From: Chelydra serpentina
Taxonomy: Eukaryota; Chordata; Testudines; Chelydridae
DNA: 64,000 nt
Assembly (NCBI GenBank): GCA_037349315.1
Contig: JBAIAC010000024.1
Location: 39,529,501-39,593,500, forward strand
Direction of reading: 5' to 3'
In this document: positions 20,766 through 31,689 of the stretch, piece by piece
How the letters are laid out: the number at the start of each line of letters is the position of its first letter
Numbering within the stretch: position 1 is the stretch's first letter
Translations under genes and position numbers: made by a program
Notes under the pieces: model-generated
The model's input: the letters and a program-made list of their open reading frames with translations, nothing else
What the model was told of the DNA's origin: nothing
Database searches by the model: none

Positions 20766-22813
20766 TTATTGAATGCCAGCCTTCTGTTGCTTGTGCAGTC
20801 CTTTGGGGTGGAGTGGTTGGGTGCCCGGAGCCTCCCCATCCCCCCACCCCAGCGTTCTTGGGAGTCTGGGTGAGGAGGCTATGGAACTTGGGGAGGAGGA
20901 CAGGCGGTTACACAGGGGCTGCAGATGCGGTCTGTGATCCTGCTGCCTTTCCTGCAGCTCCACCAGACACCGGAGCATGTCTGTTTGATCCCGCAGTAGC
21001 CCCAGCATTGTATCCTATCTTCTCTCATCTTGCTGCCGCCACCTTGCGTCTCACTCGTCCCTCCTGTCCTCACGTTCGTCCCTCCTGTCCTCACGTTCGT
21101 TTGCCGCTTTCTTGTACTATGATATTGTTTCCCTCCACCCATTCTGCTGAGCTCTTTCAGTGTGGGAGGACTGCATGAGCTCAGAGAACATGCGCATGCA
21201 TTTTTTTTCACCGTCTTATCTGCACTAGCCTTTGGGACGGAGATGATAGGGGGGAAGGTTGAAACATTTGCAGCTGTGGGAGGAAAAAAAGGGAGAGTAG
21301 TATTTAAAAAGATAAATTTTACAGAACAATTGGTATACTCTTTAACGGTGAACAAAACTATTCACATTACAAAGCACATGTGTTTTCGGTACAAGGTCAC
21401 ATTTTGCATCTTATATTGAGTGCCTGCAGGTTTGGTGTGAGAGAGATCACACATGCAGGGCCGGGCAACAGAATTCGGCTTGCAGGCGGCCATGGTAAGC
21501 CATACTTTTTCGGCTTCTGCAACCTTCATAACAGCAGCGCCCTCCTTTCCCATACCAAGCGAAGCACGTTGAGTTGGCCATTTATGCTGCAGTTTTCAGG
21601 TTAACATGCAGCAGAAACCCAACTAACCCCCCACCCCCCATCCAATTCTCTGGGATGATCGCTTTTCATCCCCCCTCCCACCTCACCACGTGGCTGGTAT
21701 CAGGGAAGATCCCTGCTAGTCAAGCGCGAACAGCTCGGCCCCAACGGACCCCTCCTCCCCCACACTGCTTGGCTAACTGCGGGAAGGATTTCTTTTCAGC
21801 CACAGGCAAACAGCTCAGCAGGAACGGCCACCTCTGAATGTCCCCTTAATAAAATTCCCCTATTTCAACCAGGTAACCATGAATGATATCACTCTACTGA
21901 GGATAACACAGAGAGATAAAGAACGGATGTTGTTTGAATGCCAGCAAACACCGGGACCATACCCTGTAAGGCTTTGTTATGCAGTGATACCAGCCTACTT
22001 GCTACTGGCCTGGCGTAGTAAAGTGTCCTACCATGGAGGATGGAATAAGGCTGCTCTCCCCAGAAACCTTCTGCAAAGGCTTTTAGAGTACCTCCAGGAG
22101 AGCTTCATGGAGATGTCCCTGGAGGATTTCCGCTCCATCCCCAGACACGTTAACAGACTTTTCCAGTAGCTGGACTGGCCACAAATTCATCCCAAATCCT
22201 CAGAGCAAATTATTCATTAAAAAATGCTTGCTTTTAAACCATGTATTATATTTACAAAGGTACACTCACCAGAGGTGCCTTCTTCGGCTTCACCGTCCGG
22301 GATACCGCCTTGGGAGGGTATTGGAGTCAGGGTGAGAAAAACATCCTGGATGTCGGGGAGAACGATCTCTCCACTTGCCTGCTGTGTGCTATGCTCAACC
22401 TCGTCCTTCTCATCCTCATCTTCCTCCTCAACCAAATCCTCAGGCATGGCCAGTGAGAGTAACCCATTGCAGGAGTCCACGGACAGGGGTGGGGTAATGG
22501 TGGCGGCACCCCCTAGAATTGCATGCAGCTCAGCATATAAGCAGCATGTCTAAGGCTCTGATCCTGAGCGTCCATTTTACTCTTTGGTTTTCTGGTACGC
22601 TTGCCTGAGAGCCTTAATTTTCACGCAGCACTGTGTTGTGTCCCTGCTGTAGCCTCTGTCCATCATGGCCTTGGAAATTTCGGCATATATATTGGCATTT
22701 CGTCTTTTGGATCGTAGTTCTGATAGCACGGATTCGTCTCCCCATATAGCGATCAGATCCAGTACCCCCTGTTTGGTCCATGCTGGAGCTCTTTTTCGAT
22801 TCTGGGACTGCAT
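20766..22813 (-). pseudogene. Harbinger ORF1, copy 2, decayed
   Basis: Exon 1 starts at ATG 22811-22813 and encodes the Myb/SANT-like domain (APAWTKQGVLDLIAIWGDES). It is stopped by a TAA at 22577-22579, and a TAG follows shortly after where copy 1 and related copies suggest Gln. The acidic stretch 22480-22400 and the splice donor context match copy 1. Exon 2 (about 21330-20766) is frameshifted and holds a 21-bp tandem duplication near 21056-21101. The tail 21008-20766 is still readable. Confidence 0.7.
21879..22169 (+). CDS. Candidate third Harbinger ORF, copy 2 (96 codons)
   Basis: Counterpart of 938-1228: starts MNDITLLRITQRDKERML and ends HVNRLFQ, same length, no gaps, about 71% identical to the first copy, located in the antisense of the ORF1 intron and on the transposase strand. 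It is open even though the transposase and ORF1 of this copy both carry stops and shifts. Upstream CAACCAGGTAACC could be a splice acceptor. Function unknown. Confidence 0.5.
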   Translation: MNDITLLRITQRDKERMLFECQQTPGPYPVRLCYAVIPAYLLLAWRSKVSYHGGWNKAALPRNLLQRLLEYLQESFMEMSLEDFRSIPRHVNRLFQ

Positions 22814-23205
22814 GGTCACCTGTGCTGATGAGCTCTGCATGGTCACCTGTGCTGTGGAGCTCACCACTCTGGCCAAACAGGACATGACATTCAAAAGTTC
22901 CCAGGGCTTTTCCTGTATACCTGGCCAGTGAATCCGAGTTGAGAGTGCTGTCCAGAGCGGTCACAATGGTGCACTCTGGGATAGCTCCCGGAGGCCAATA
23001 CCGTCGAAATGTGTCCACACTACCCCAAATTCAACATGGTGATGTTGAATTCAGCGCTAATCCCCTCGTTGGGGAGGAGTACAGAAATCTATTTTAAGAG
23101 CCATTTAATTGGACAAAAATGGCTTTATCGTGTGGACGGGTGCAGGGTTAAATCGATTCAACACTGCTAAATTTGACATAAACTCGTAGTATAGACCAGG
23201 GCTAA

Positions 23206-23484
23206 CTCTCCAGCCGCAGTACCATCTGACCCTAGTGCCAGCAAGCCATGACAGAATCAATCTCTTAACTTCCCTCCCTCACTTGGAGAATTGCACTTTA
23301 GCTCTACATCCTGGCTTCCTGAGCTATATAAGGGGAGTAGGTGTCACAAGAGGACATGGGGCATTGCAAACAGACAAGAGGGGTTTGTCACCATTTGAAG
23401 ATGGTTGTAATAGGAAGGAAATTGTGTGTTGTGAATGTGCAGAAGTGGAGTGGCCTGGTCTCAGGAAGCTAGAAGGAGCATCAT
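23206..23484. other. Unassigned intergenic DNA
   Basis: Short interval between Harbinger copy 2 and the CR1 remnant. I see no gene or repeat structure in it. Confidence 0.5.
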
Positions 23485-26060
23485 AAGTAAAGAATTGTAG
23501 AAATGTAGGACTGATGGGAACTTGAGAGGCCCTGGTCTAGTCCAGCCCCTGCACTTAGACCATCCCTGACAGGTGTTTGTCTAATCTGTTCTTAAAAACC
23601 TTCAGTGATGGAGATTCCACAACCTCCCTTGGAAACCTGTTCCAGAGCTTAACTAGCCTTATAGTAGAAAGGTTTTCCTAACATCTAAACTAAATCTCCT
23701 TTACTGCTGACTGAGACAGATACTTCTTGTCCTACCTTCAGTGGACAAGGAGATCAATTGATCACCTTCCTCTTTATAACATCCCTTAATGTAATTGAAG
23801 ATTGTTATCAGGTGCCCCCCTCAGTCTTCTTTTCTCAAAACTAAACATACGCAGGATTTTTAACCTTTCTTCATAGGTCAGGTTTTCTAAACCTTTTATC
23901 ATTTTTGTTGCTCTCCTCTGGACTCTCTCCAATTTGTCTGCATCTTTCATAAAGTGTGACACCCAAAACTAGACATAGTAACCCAGCTAAGGCTTTACCA
24001 GTGCTGAGTACAGTGGGACCGTTACCTCCTGTGTGATACATGACACTCCGCCCCAAAATGATATTAGCCTTGTTTGCAACTGCATCATGTTGTTGACTCA
24101 TGTTCAATTTGCGATCCACTATAACTCCCAGATCCTCTTCTGTAGTACTACCACCTGGCCAATTATTTCCCATTTTGTATTTTTTGCCTTTATTTTTTTC
24201 CTTACTAACTGTAGCACTTCGTGCTTGTCTTTATTGAATTTCATCTTGCTGATTTCAGACAGATTTTCCAATTTATCAATTTAAATTCTAATCCTGCCCT
24301 TCAAAGTGCTTGCAACCCTTTCCATCTTGGTGTCATCTGCAAATGTTATAAGCATACGGTGCACTCCATTATCCAATGCATTAATTGAAATATTGAATAG
24401 TACTAGACCCAGGACAGACCCTGTGGGTCCCCACCAGATTGATCCTCCCAGTTTGACAGCAAAGCAATGATAATTACTTTTTTAGTATGGTTTTTCAACC
24501 ATTTGTGCACCCGTCTTACAGTAATTTTACCTAGACCACACTTCTGTAGTTTGCTTGTGAGGATGTCGTAGGGGACTGTGTCAAAAGACTTACTAAAATC
24601 AAGATATATCTGCTGCTTTCACTGTACTCCACTAGGCCAGTAACCCTGTCATAAAAGGAAATTAGGTGGTCTAGCATGATTTGTTCTTGACAGATTCATG
24701 TTGGATATTACTTATAACCCTATTATCTTCTAGGTGCTTACAATTTGATTGCTTAATAATATGTTCCAGTATCTTTCCAGGTGTTGCACTTAGGCTGACT
24801 GATCTGTAATTCCCTGGGTTCTCTAAGTATCTATGTGTAAAAAGGGGACCAATGTTTGCTCTTCTCCTGTCCTTTGGGATCTCACCCATCCTCCATGAAT
24901 TCCCAAAGATAATTGCTAATGCTTCTGACAGTGCTGCAGCTAGTTCCTTAAGTACCCTAAGGTGAATTTCATCAGGCCTCAATGACTTGAATACATCTAA
25001 CTTATCTTATTCTTTAACCCAGAGATTGGCAACCTTTGGCCTGCGGCCCACCAGGGTAAGCCTCCTAGCGGGCTGGGCCGGTTTGTTTACCTGCCGCGTC
25101 TGCAGCTTCGGCTGATCGCAGCTCTCACTGGCCGCAGTTTGCCGCTCCCGGCCAATGGGGGCTGTTGGAAGTGGCGCGGGCCGAAGGATGTACTGGTCGC
25201 CCCTTCCTGCAGTCCCCATTGGCTTGGAACGGTAAACCACGGCCAGTGGGAGCTGTGATCAGCCGAACCTGCAGACACCGATCCCTGCTTTAACCTGTTC
25301 TTTCTCTGCTCTAATTTATCTTCCTTCCCCCTTGTTAATATTGTGTTAAGCATCTGGTCACAATTAATCTTTTTAGTGAAGACTGAAGCAAAATAGGCCT
25401 TAAGCACCTCAGCCTTCTTGATGTTGTCTGTTATTAGCGATCCTTCCTAAGTAATGGTTCCACATATTCCTGAAACTTTCTCTTGCTCCGAATGTATTTA
25501 CAGAACAACTTCTTACAGCCTTTTATGTCCCATGCTAGGTGTAACTCATTTTGTGCCTTATCCTTTGATTTGTTTCTATACTTGTTTATCAGTTTGTCCA
25601 TGTTTCCACTTTTTCTAGGATTCCTTTTTGATTTTCACTAGAGGCCACATTGGCCTCTTACCTTTCTTCCTATCTTTCCTTTATGTTGGGCTACTTTGGT
25701 ATTGTGCATTTAATGTTGTCTCTTTGAGAAACTGCCAGCTTTCCTGAGCAAGTTTTTCCCTTAGATTTTCTTACCAGGGGATCCTACCTCCAGTTCTCTG
25801 ATTTGTTAAAGTTTCTTTTTTTTTTAAATTGTTGTCTTTACTCTGCTGCTCTCTGTGTTTCCTTTCTTTAGAATCATGAAATTTATCATTTCATGATCAC
25901 TCTTATGCATATTGCTTTCTACCTATGGATTCACCACCAATTCCTCCTTATTGGTCAGAATGAAGTTTAAAATGGCTATGCCCTGGTTACTTTCTCTACC
26001 TTGTGAAAGAACAAATGGTCCCCAACACATTTGAATAATTTATTTGAGATTTTTACATTC
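23485..26060 (-). mobile_element. CR1 LINE, old 3' portion, antisense to DDX59
   Basis: Read on the minus strand, frames at 24982-24671 and 24173-23871 encode decayed CR1 reverse transcriptase: RANIGPLFTHRYLENPGNYR (compare the NYRPVSLT box of the young CR1 at 52952) and EEDLGVIVDRKLNMSQQHDA (compare [15 protein letters not shown]). Further 5' coding sequence runs to about 26060. The 3' untranslated region is at 23485-23870. Many stops and shifts mark it as old. A hAT MITE interrupts it at 25020-25287. Confidence 0.8.
25020..25287. mobile_element. hAT-type MITE (268 bp) inside CR1
   Basis: Flanked by a perfect 8-bp duplication CTTTAACC (25012-25019, 25288-25295). Ends: CAGAGATTGGCAAC on the left and CAGGGATCGGTG read from the right. 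The interior is GC-rich and partly palindromic (CCGGCCAATGGGGGC against GCCAGTGGGAGCT), like the element at 61517-61849. Confidence 0.85.
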
Positions 26061-26700
26061 TTACTTCCCATAGAGTTTTGCCAAATTTGGAGCTACCCAA
26101 GCACAAAACAATCCAATATAATCTCCTGCCCTTCTATAGTAGAATTTTTAATAGAGTGAAATTTTACCATAGCAAGGATTTCATTGTTTTCATATTGTTA
26201 GAACTTGTGCACTGGAAAGTGTCTGAGTTTATTCCAAGCTGGATCAATTATAAAAAGTGGTGATACAATTAGGTAGGGGACAATTCCCCAAATTAGTATA
26301 ATTTCTACATTCATTCACTCAAATTCGACTGCTGCCTCTCTTTATACACATATGCAATTTGAATATTGGATAACAAAAATAACAAGATATCAGATACTGT
26401 AGTTACATATGTGATTAAAACACATAAAAGCAAACAGACCATATCTAAAAAAAAAATAGAATGCCAAAATACATTGGAAAATATCCAGCTGTCCATTTTT
26501 TGGGCAATACTCCCACTGCCCTCTTCATACTCTCCCCTTGTCCAAATGTTTTAATTGAGATATGAAGGGTGGGGCTTTACTAAGAAGAGAAGCAATTCTG
26601 TACTGCAGGGCAATTAGAAGGGAAAACTAAGAAACTTCTTATACTCAGAACAGCAAGATCATGCTGTGTGACAACAAAAACATGTAATTTCTTTATCCTG
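26061..26700. other. Unassigned intergenic DNA
   Basis: AT-rich, with no supported gene. Confidence 0.5.
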
Positions 26701-26704
26701 TAGA

Positions 26705-27300
26705 TCAGTGGTCACCAACTGGTAGGTCGCGATCGACTAGTCAATCATGGAGCCTCTGACAGTTGATCGTGATCTCCGGCCACTAAAAGTCTGGTGTTGC
26801 AGTGGGGCTAAGCAAGCTCCCTGCCTGTCCTGGCCCCGTGCTGCTCTCAGAAGTGCCTGGCACGCCCCGAGGCCCCTGGGTGTGGAGGGGTAGGGATCTC
26901 CGCACGCTACTCCTGCCTGCAGGCACTGCCCCTGCATCTCCCATTGGCTGGGAATGGGAAACTGTGGCCAATGGGAGCTGCGGGGGTGCTGCCTGCAGAG
27001 AGGGGCAGCATGAAGCACCACGTGCCCCCCCCCCCAGGGGCCGCAGGGGCATGATGGCAGCTTCCAGGAGCATCGTGGGGCAGGGACAGGCAGAGAGCCT
27101 GCACCCCAGCCCTGAGCCCCGGACCAGAGCCAGCACTCAGTACCCCCTCCTGCACCCCAAACTCCCAGCCCTGAGCCTCTTCCCAGAGCCTGCACCCCCA
27201 ACCTCTTCCTGCACCCCAAACCCCCAGCCCTGAGCCCCCTTCTGGAGCCACTACTCTGTACCCCCTCCTGCACTCCAACATTCTGCCCCAGCCCATGAAG
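26705..27300. mobile_element. hAT-like nonautonomous element with C-rich tandem tail
   Basis: The left end reads GATCAGTGGTCACCAACTGG, close to the CAGTGGT-type ends of other hAT MITEs here. The right half (27100-27290) is a degenerate tandem array around CCTGCACCCCAAACCCCCAG. The right terminus and TSD were not found, so the element may be truncated. Long frames on both strands come from the tandem repeat. Confidence 0.5.
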
Positions 27301-28074
27301 CATAATTTTGGACTCTAAATAATTTGAGTAAAAAAATATACTGAGTCATTACATTTTCAAGTCTGAAGTTCTGCCAAGATATTCAATTACAGAATATTTT
27401 TGTGGTCTTACATACCATTATATGCACAGTTTGAGTAGATTGTCCTACTTCTACAGTCATACGGTTCTTAGCTATGAACGTTATCTATTGTAGTACACAT
27501 GATTACTAGGCTACATTTAATTTTTTAGTCATTTTATTATGTTCATTATACAGTTCATTATACAATAGTATTTGGTATCTTTGAAAATACGTTTAAACAA
27601 AAAAACACGGGTATGCTGTGTCCAAATATAGGAAATCTGAGCCAAGGCCTTTTGCATCAGTTAAAACACGTAACACATACATATCATGGTTATCCCACAT
27701 TGTTACATTTTCTGTTCCAAGATTTAGTTATCTTAAAGGCACAGTTGTTATGGCTATATAACAGACACATTCAACAATTCTTGTATTAATGAGTTCATGC
27801 TGGATACACTGTAGGGAGCATATTCCCTCATTCTTCCCTCCAAGTATATCAACAGAATAGCCTTCTAAATATGCAGGTCACTGGTCATTTCAGCATGATC
27901 TCCAAGATGACGAGAGTTGCTGGATCACCAGAAAATTAGTAGAAATAGGAAGTGGCCAGCATCTCCAATTACTTTGGTGAATTTCTGATGTCAGTAGCAA
28001 TAGGTACCAGGAACAGCTGTCCAGTGAAACTGATTATAGAGCCACCAAATTATATGCAAATCACTGCTATAGCT
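27301..28074. other. Unassigned intergenic DNA
   Basis: AT-rich sequence without supported features. Confidence 0.5.
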
Positions 28075-28077
28075 TAA

Positions 28078-28370
28078 GGGTACGTCTATACTTACCGGCT
28101 GCTTCGGCGGCACTCAATCGATCTTCTGGGATCGATTTATCGCGTCTTGTCTAGACGCGATAAATCGAACCAGAAGTGCTCGCCGTTGACGCGGATAATC
28201 CTACTCCGCGAACGGAGTAGGCGGAGTCGACGGGGAGCCTGCCTGCCGCGTGTGGACCCGCGGTAAGTACCTTTTCATTCGAACTAAGATACTTCGACTT
28301 TAGCTACGTTATTCACGTAGCTGAAGTTGCGTATCTTAGTTCGAATTGGGGCGTTAGTGTAGACCAGCCC
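28078..28370. mobile_element. Harbinger-type MITE (293 bp)
   Basis: Flanked by TAA (28075-28077, 28371-28373). Ends: GGGTACGTCTATACTTACC and, from the right, GGGCTGGTCTACACTAACG. Inside lie three strong hairpins, including GCGATAAATCGA and CTACTCCGCGAACGGAGTAG. Same family group as 6224-6523, with a shared TTTATCGCGTCT core. Confidence 0.85.
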
Positions 28371-28739
28371 TAATAGACTCTGTAGTTTAGTTTTGGTGCA
28401 GATTGGGACCAACAGCTAAAATAATTTTAACTGGAGCAAGTTTCAGCTAGCCTCTGGCCAAACACAAAGCTTCTGCAATATATTGAATGTAGCAACAATG
28501 GTAGCATAGTAGCCTTGCCTGTTGCAATAAAAATATATATCAGTATATGCACATTTCTGTAGAAAATGGGGAGGTAGTTGTAGCAGATCTTAACCCATTT
28601 TTTCTTAACCTGTGTACATAAAAGTCTAATATAATTAAACATGCATGTTTTGGATTACTGCATTCAGGGAGGGCACTACAGAAAAAGGTGCAGAATTGCC
28701 AAAACTAGATTGCAAGAAATGGTAGTAAAGGTTTTGATA

Positions 28740-29260
28740 ATAATTCATAAGACCAGCCATACTGGGTCAGACCAATAGTCCATCTAGCCCAGTATGCTAT
28801 CTTCCAATAGTAGCCAATGCCAGGTGCTTCAGAGGGAATTAACAGAACGGGCAATTATTGAGTGATTCATCCTGTCGTCCACTCCCACCTTCTGGCAATC
28901 AGAGATTAGGAACACACCGCGCATGGAGTTGTACCTCTGACCATTTGAGCAAATAGCCATTGATGGACCTATGCTCTTATCTATGAACCTATTAACTTAT
29001 CTAACTGCTTTTTGAACCCTGTTATAGTTTTGGCCTTCATAGGTTGACTCAGTTGTGTTAAGAAGTACTTCTGTTTATTTTAAACCTGATGCCCATTAAT
29101 TTAACTGGGTGCTCCTGGTTCTTATGTCATGTGAAGGGGTAAATAACACTTCCTTATTCACTTTTTCCATACAATTCACAATTTTATAGGTCTCTATCAT
29201 ATCTCCTCTTAGTCATCTCTTTTCCAAGCTGAAAACTGACAGAAAATACCATATTGCATA
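28740..29260 (-). repeat. Old interspersed repeat, probably LINE 3' region
   Basis: Contains the phrase GGGTCAGACCAATAGTCCAT and then TATCTCCTCTTAGTCATCTC, which I associate with a widespread reptile LINE-like 3' sequence. No ORF is preserved. Assignment from memory of the repeat, so the family is uncertain. Confidence 0.4.
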
Positions 29261-29840
29261 TATACTATGTGTCATTTAGGCACACGCCCATTGTATTTAT
29301 CCAGTGACAAACTCACTTGGGAGCATACAACTACCTGGTTATCCACACACCAATTTTTTTTCCATTCCATTCTTTCCCCCTCAGCCAAGGCGTACATTTC
29401 TTACTGAGGAATGCATGTACATGCCATATGTGAAATCTTAGTCACATTTAAATTATTCCAGAACTAAAACAAAAACAATCACCCATCCACCCTTCTTTTG
29501 AAAGTCTGCAAAACAATAATTCAGCATAAGTGAAATGTTGTAGAAATGATGGAGGCCAAGGAGAAATTTCAGGCACAAGAAAGTTTTCCTTCAGGAAGGT
29601 ATAAGGGCCTGTGAAGAAGGGCTAAGAGGGGAACTGCCGCCTCCTCTGTAACTACAGCTGTGCTGTACAACCGCCATCTGCCGGTCCACTCTCCTTTCTT
29701 CTCCTGCGCCATGTGCTGCTGCCCGCTGTCTCTGCTTAATCGCCTTGCTGGGGGGGGGGTTGGGGACGGGGACCTCGGCATTGGGCATCGCCATGTCCCG
29801 TTCCCTAAGCGCTCTGCTTTTTGACATTTGATTCTTGCAT
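29261..29840. other. Unassigned DNA upstream of the CpG island
   Basis: No supported gene. A minus-strand frame at 29569-29883 has no recognisable domain. Confidence 0.5.
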
Positions 29841-30169
29841 TTCCCTTCAGGAGCTTTTCAACAGAAACCCCCCGCCCGCCCATTGTCCCCGCTTGGCTTT
29901 GCTGCTTGCTCCACCCAGACTAGCCCCGCTTCGCCGGCACCCTCTGTCCTCAGGCCCTGTGAGGTTCTCCCGCCTCTCCCCACGTGACCCGTCCCATTTG
30001 CTCTCGTCCCTCTCTAGCCCCACGCTCCTCTTTCCCGCCCACGTTACTCCGCCCTCTGCGATTCGCGGCTCCAGCGCGTACACTCTGGTTCCCGTCGCCG
30101 CCCGCACCGCCGGCGTGGGGATTGAGAGCCGGCCTAGCCTGGCTGCTCGCTGCCTCGGCGCTCGATTTT

Positions 30170-30243
30170 CTCGCTGCTTGTGGTGTCGCCATTTTCTAGG
30201 GGAAGTTTGGGCCGGCGGCGAGGCGCATGGCGGGGAGGTCCCG
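30170..30243 (+). other. DDX59: Candidate noncoding exon 1 of DDX59
   Basis: A strong donor (CCG/GTAAGT, GT at 30244) follows the YY1-like motif. If spliced to the acceptor at 38724, the exon joins an 11-base leader and then the DDX59 ATG. Start position is a guess. Alternative donors exist, for example GTGAGT near 30644 after the minisatellite. Confidence 0.35.
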
Positions 30244-30306
30244 GTAAGTTACGTTACCCAGCAACTCCTCGCCCCGGGAGCGCGCTGGCTCCAAAGCAGC
30301 GGCGCC

Positions 30307-30621
30307 GGCGGGGCCGTGGGTCCTGTCTGGAGCGGGGAGCTGCGCCGCGCCGGCGGGGCCGTGGGTCCTGTCTGCAGCGGGGAGCTGCGCCGCGCCGGCG
30401 GGGCCGTGGGTCCTGTCTGCAGGGGGGAGCTGCGCCGCGCCGGCGGGGCCGTGGGTCCTGTCTGCAGCGAGGAGCTGCGCCGCGCCGGCGGGGCCGTGGG
30501 TCCTGTCTGCAGGGGGGAGCTGCGCCGCGCCGGCGGGGCCGTGGGTCCTGTCTGCAGCGGGGAGCTGCGCCGCGCCGGCGGGGCCGTGGGTCCTGTCTGC
30601 AGCGGGGAGCTGCGCCGCGCC
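30307..30621. repeat. GC-rich minisatellite, 7 x 45 bp
   Basis: Seven nearly identical units of 45 bp, each starting GGCGGGGCCGTGGGTCCTGT and ending CGCGCC. They differ at a few bases (GGAGC, GCAGC, GCAGG). As 45 is a multiple of 3, several strands and frames stay open across it, which explains the long repetitive ORFs there. It lies just downstream of the probable DDX59 start. Confidence 0.92.
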
Positions 30622-30760
30622 GGCGACTCCTTGTTGGGAAACGGGTGAGTGAGTCTGCACCGGAGAGGCGGGGTAGCTGAGCGCGCTCAAACCCCTCCTG
30701 TGTCCCCGCCCGGGGAGAACGTAGGGCTGGGCTGAGGCCTTGTCCCCACTGGCCGGGCTT

Positions 30761-31680
30761 TGCCCCATGGCTACACAGCAAGCGAGCGCCTCGGCCAGAC
30801 TGGTTTCGCTCCCTGGCTAGAGTAGCCGTTTGGCAGGGGGCTTCTTTGCCATTGTCACGGCCCCTGCACTAGGGCTTTTGCCGGTATGGAAATGTCATTG
30901 TAGTTTAGTACCCTTCCAAATTCACTGTCCAGTTTGGTCAATTTCACTGCCAGGGATTAAAAAAATTAGTCAGTTTCATGTTTTCAGATATTTACATCTG
31001 AAATTTCAGTGTTGTAACTATAGGGGTCCTGACCTAAAAGGCCGTCTGGGTGGGATGGTCGCAAGGCTATTGTGGGTGTGTCTCATGGGATTGCCACCCT
31101 TACTTCTGCCCTGCTGCTGACGGTGTGCTGCCTTCAGCGCTGGGCAGCCAGCGAGGAAGGCTGCTGGCCAGGTGCCCAGCTCTAAAGCCAGTGTCTCCAT
31201 CAGCAGCAGTGTAGAAGTGAGGGTCGCAGGGTATGGGGTGTGTGTATGGGTTTTCCCGGAAGTCTGCTGTCCAAGAGGGGGGCTGACAGCTGGAGGCGCA
31301 GCCAAATTTCAAGTCTCTGCTCTAAAGCATGGAGGCTCTACAGCTTTTCAGTGAAATGGTTGAACAAATTTTTAGCAACTGATAATAAAACAAGTTACAA
31401 ATCTTGGTCTTAGAAACAATTGAACTGTTTTTGCTGAAACTTTCCAAAAAATTCAATTTGAAATAGACACCTGGAGTAGAAGATTTCAGCATAAACATTT
31501 AAAGTGTGGCACAGTGATAAGCAACTGAAAATGATCTTATATGGAAAGTGTTAAGTAATGTTAACTTTAGGGGCACTGCCTGTAATTCTATAACATGATT
31601 CTTATTTTCAATTATATTCTTGCATGGTATCAATTTAAAAACCTGCAAGTTTGTTCCTATTTTTGTAGCTGATCTTTTCC
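30761..31680. other. Unassigned DNA, probable DDX59 intron 1
   Basis: No supported coding sequence or clear repeat. Confidence 0.5.
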
Positions 31681-31689
31681 ATGGACAAG

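Larger units (their letters stand above)
12316..23202. mobile_element. PIF/Harbinger transposon, copy 2, split by a DIRS insertion
   Basis: Flanked by TAA (12313-12315, 23203-23205). The ends are imperfect inverted repeats: GGTATATCTACACTACGA on the left, GCCCTGGTCTATACTACGA read from the right. Gene order mirrors copy 1: transposase on + from 12689, ORF1 on - (22813 down to about 20766). A DIRS element occupies about 13928-20482. Removing it rejoins CGCATCAGAGAA with GCCTTGAAAACC, which matches the uninterrupted transposase 3' end in copy 1. Without the insertion the element is about 4.3 kb. Confidence 0.85.
29850..30760 (+). promoter_or_regulatory. DDX59: CpG-rich promoter region of DDX59
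   Basis: This 0.9-kb stretch is GC-rich and full of CpG, unlike the AT-rich flanks, and is the only such island upstream of the DDX59 coding exons on the + strand. It contains CGCCATTTTC (30187-30196), which fits the YY1-type element often found just downstream of housekeeping start sites. No TATA box is evident. Placing the DDX59 start here is an inference, since no transcript evidence is available. Confidence 0.6.

Noticed and set aside
30307..30621. A CRISPR-like array
   Set aside because: The repeats are contiguous, with no spacers, in vertebrate DNA. It is a minisatellite.
29821..30680. Long arginine- or glycine-rich ORFs on both strands in the CpG island
   Set aside because: They are created by the 45-bp minisatellite, whose length is a multiple of three. 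They have no recognisable domain and exist in several frames at once.
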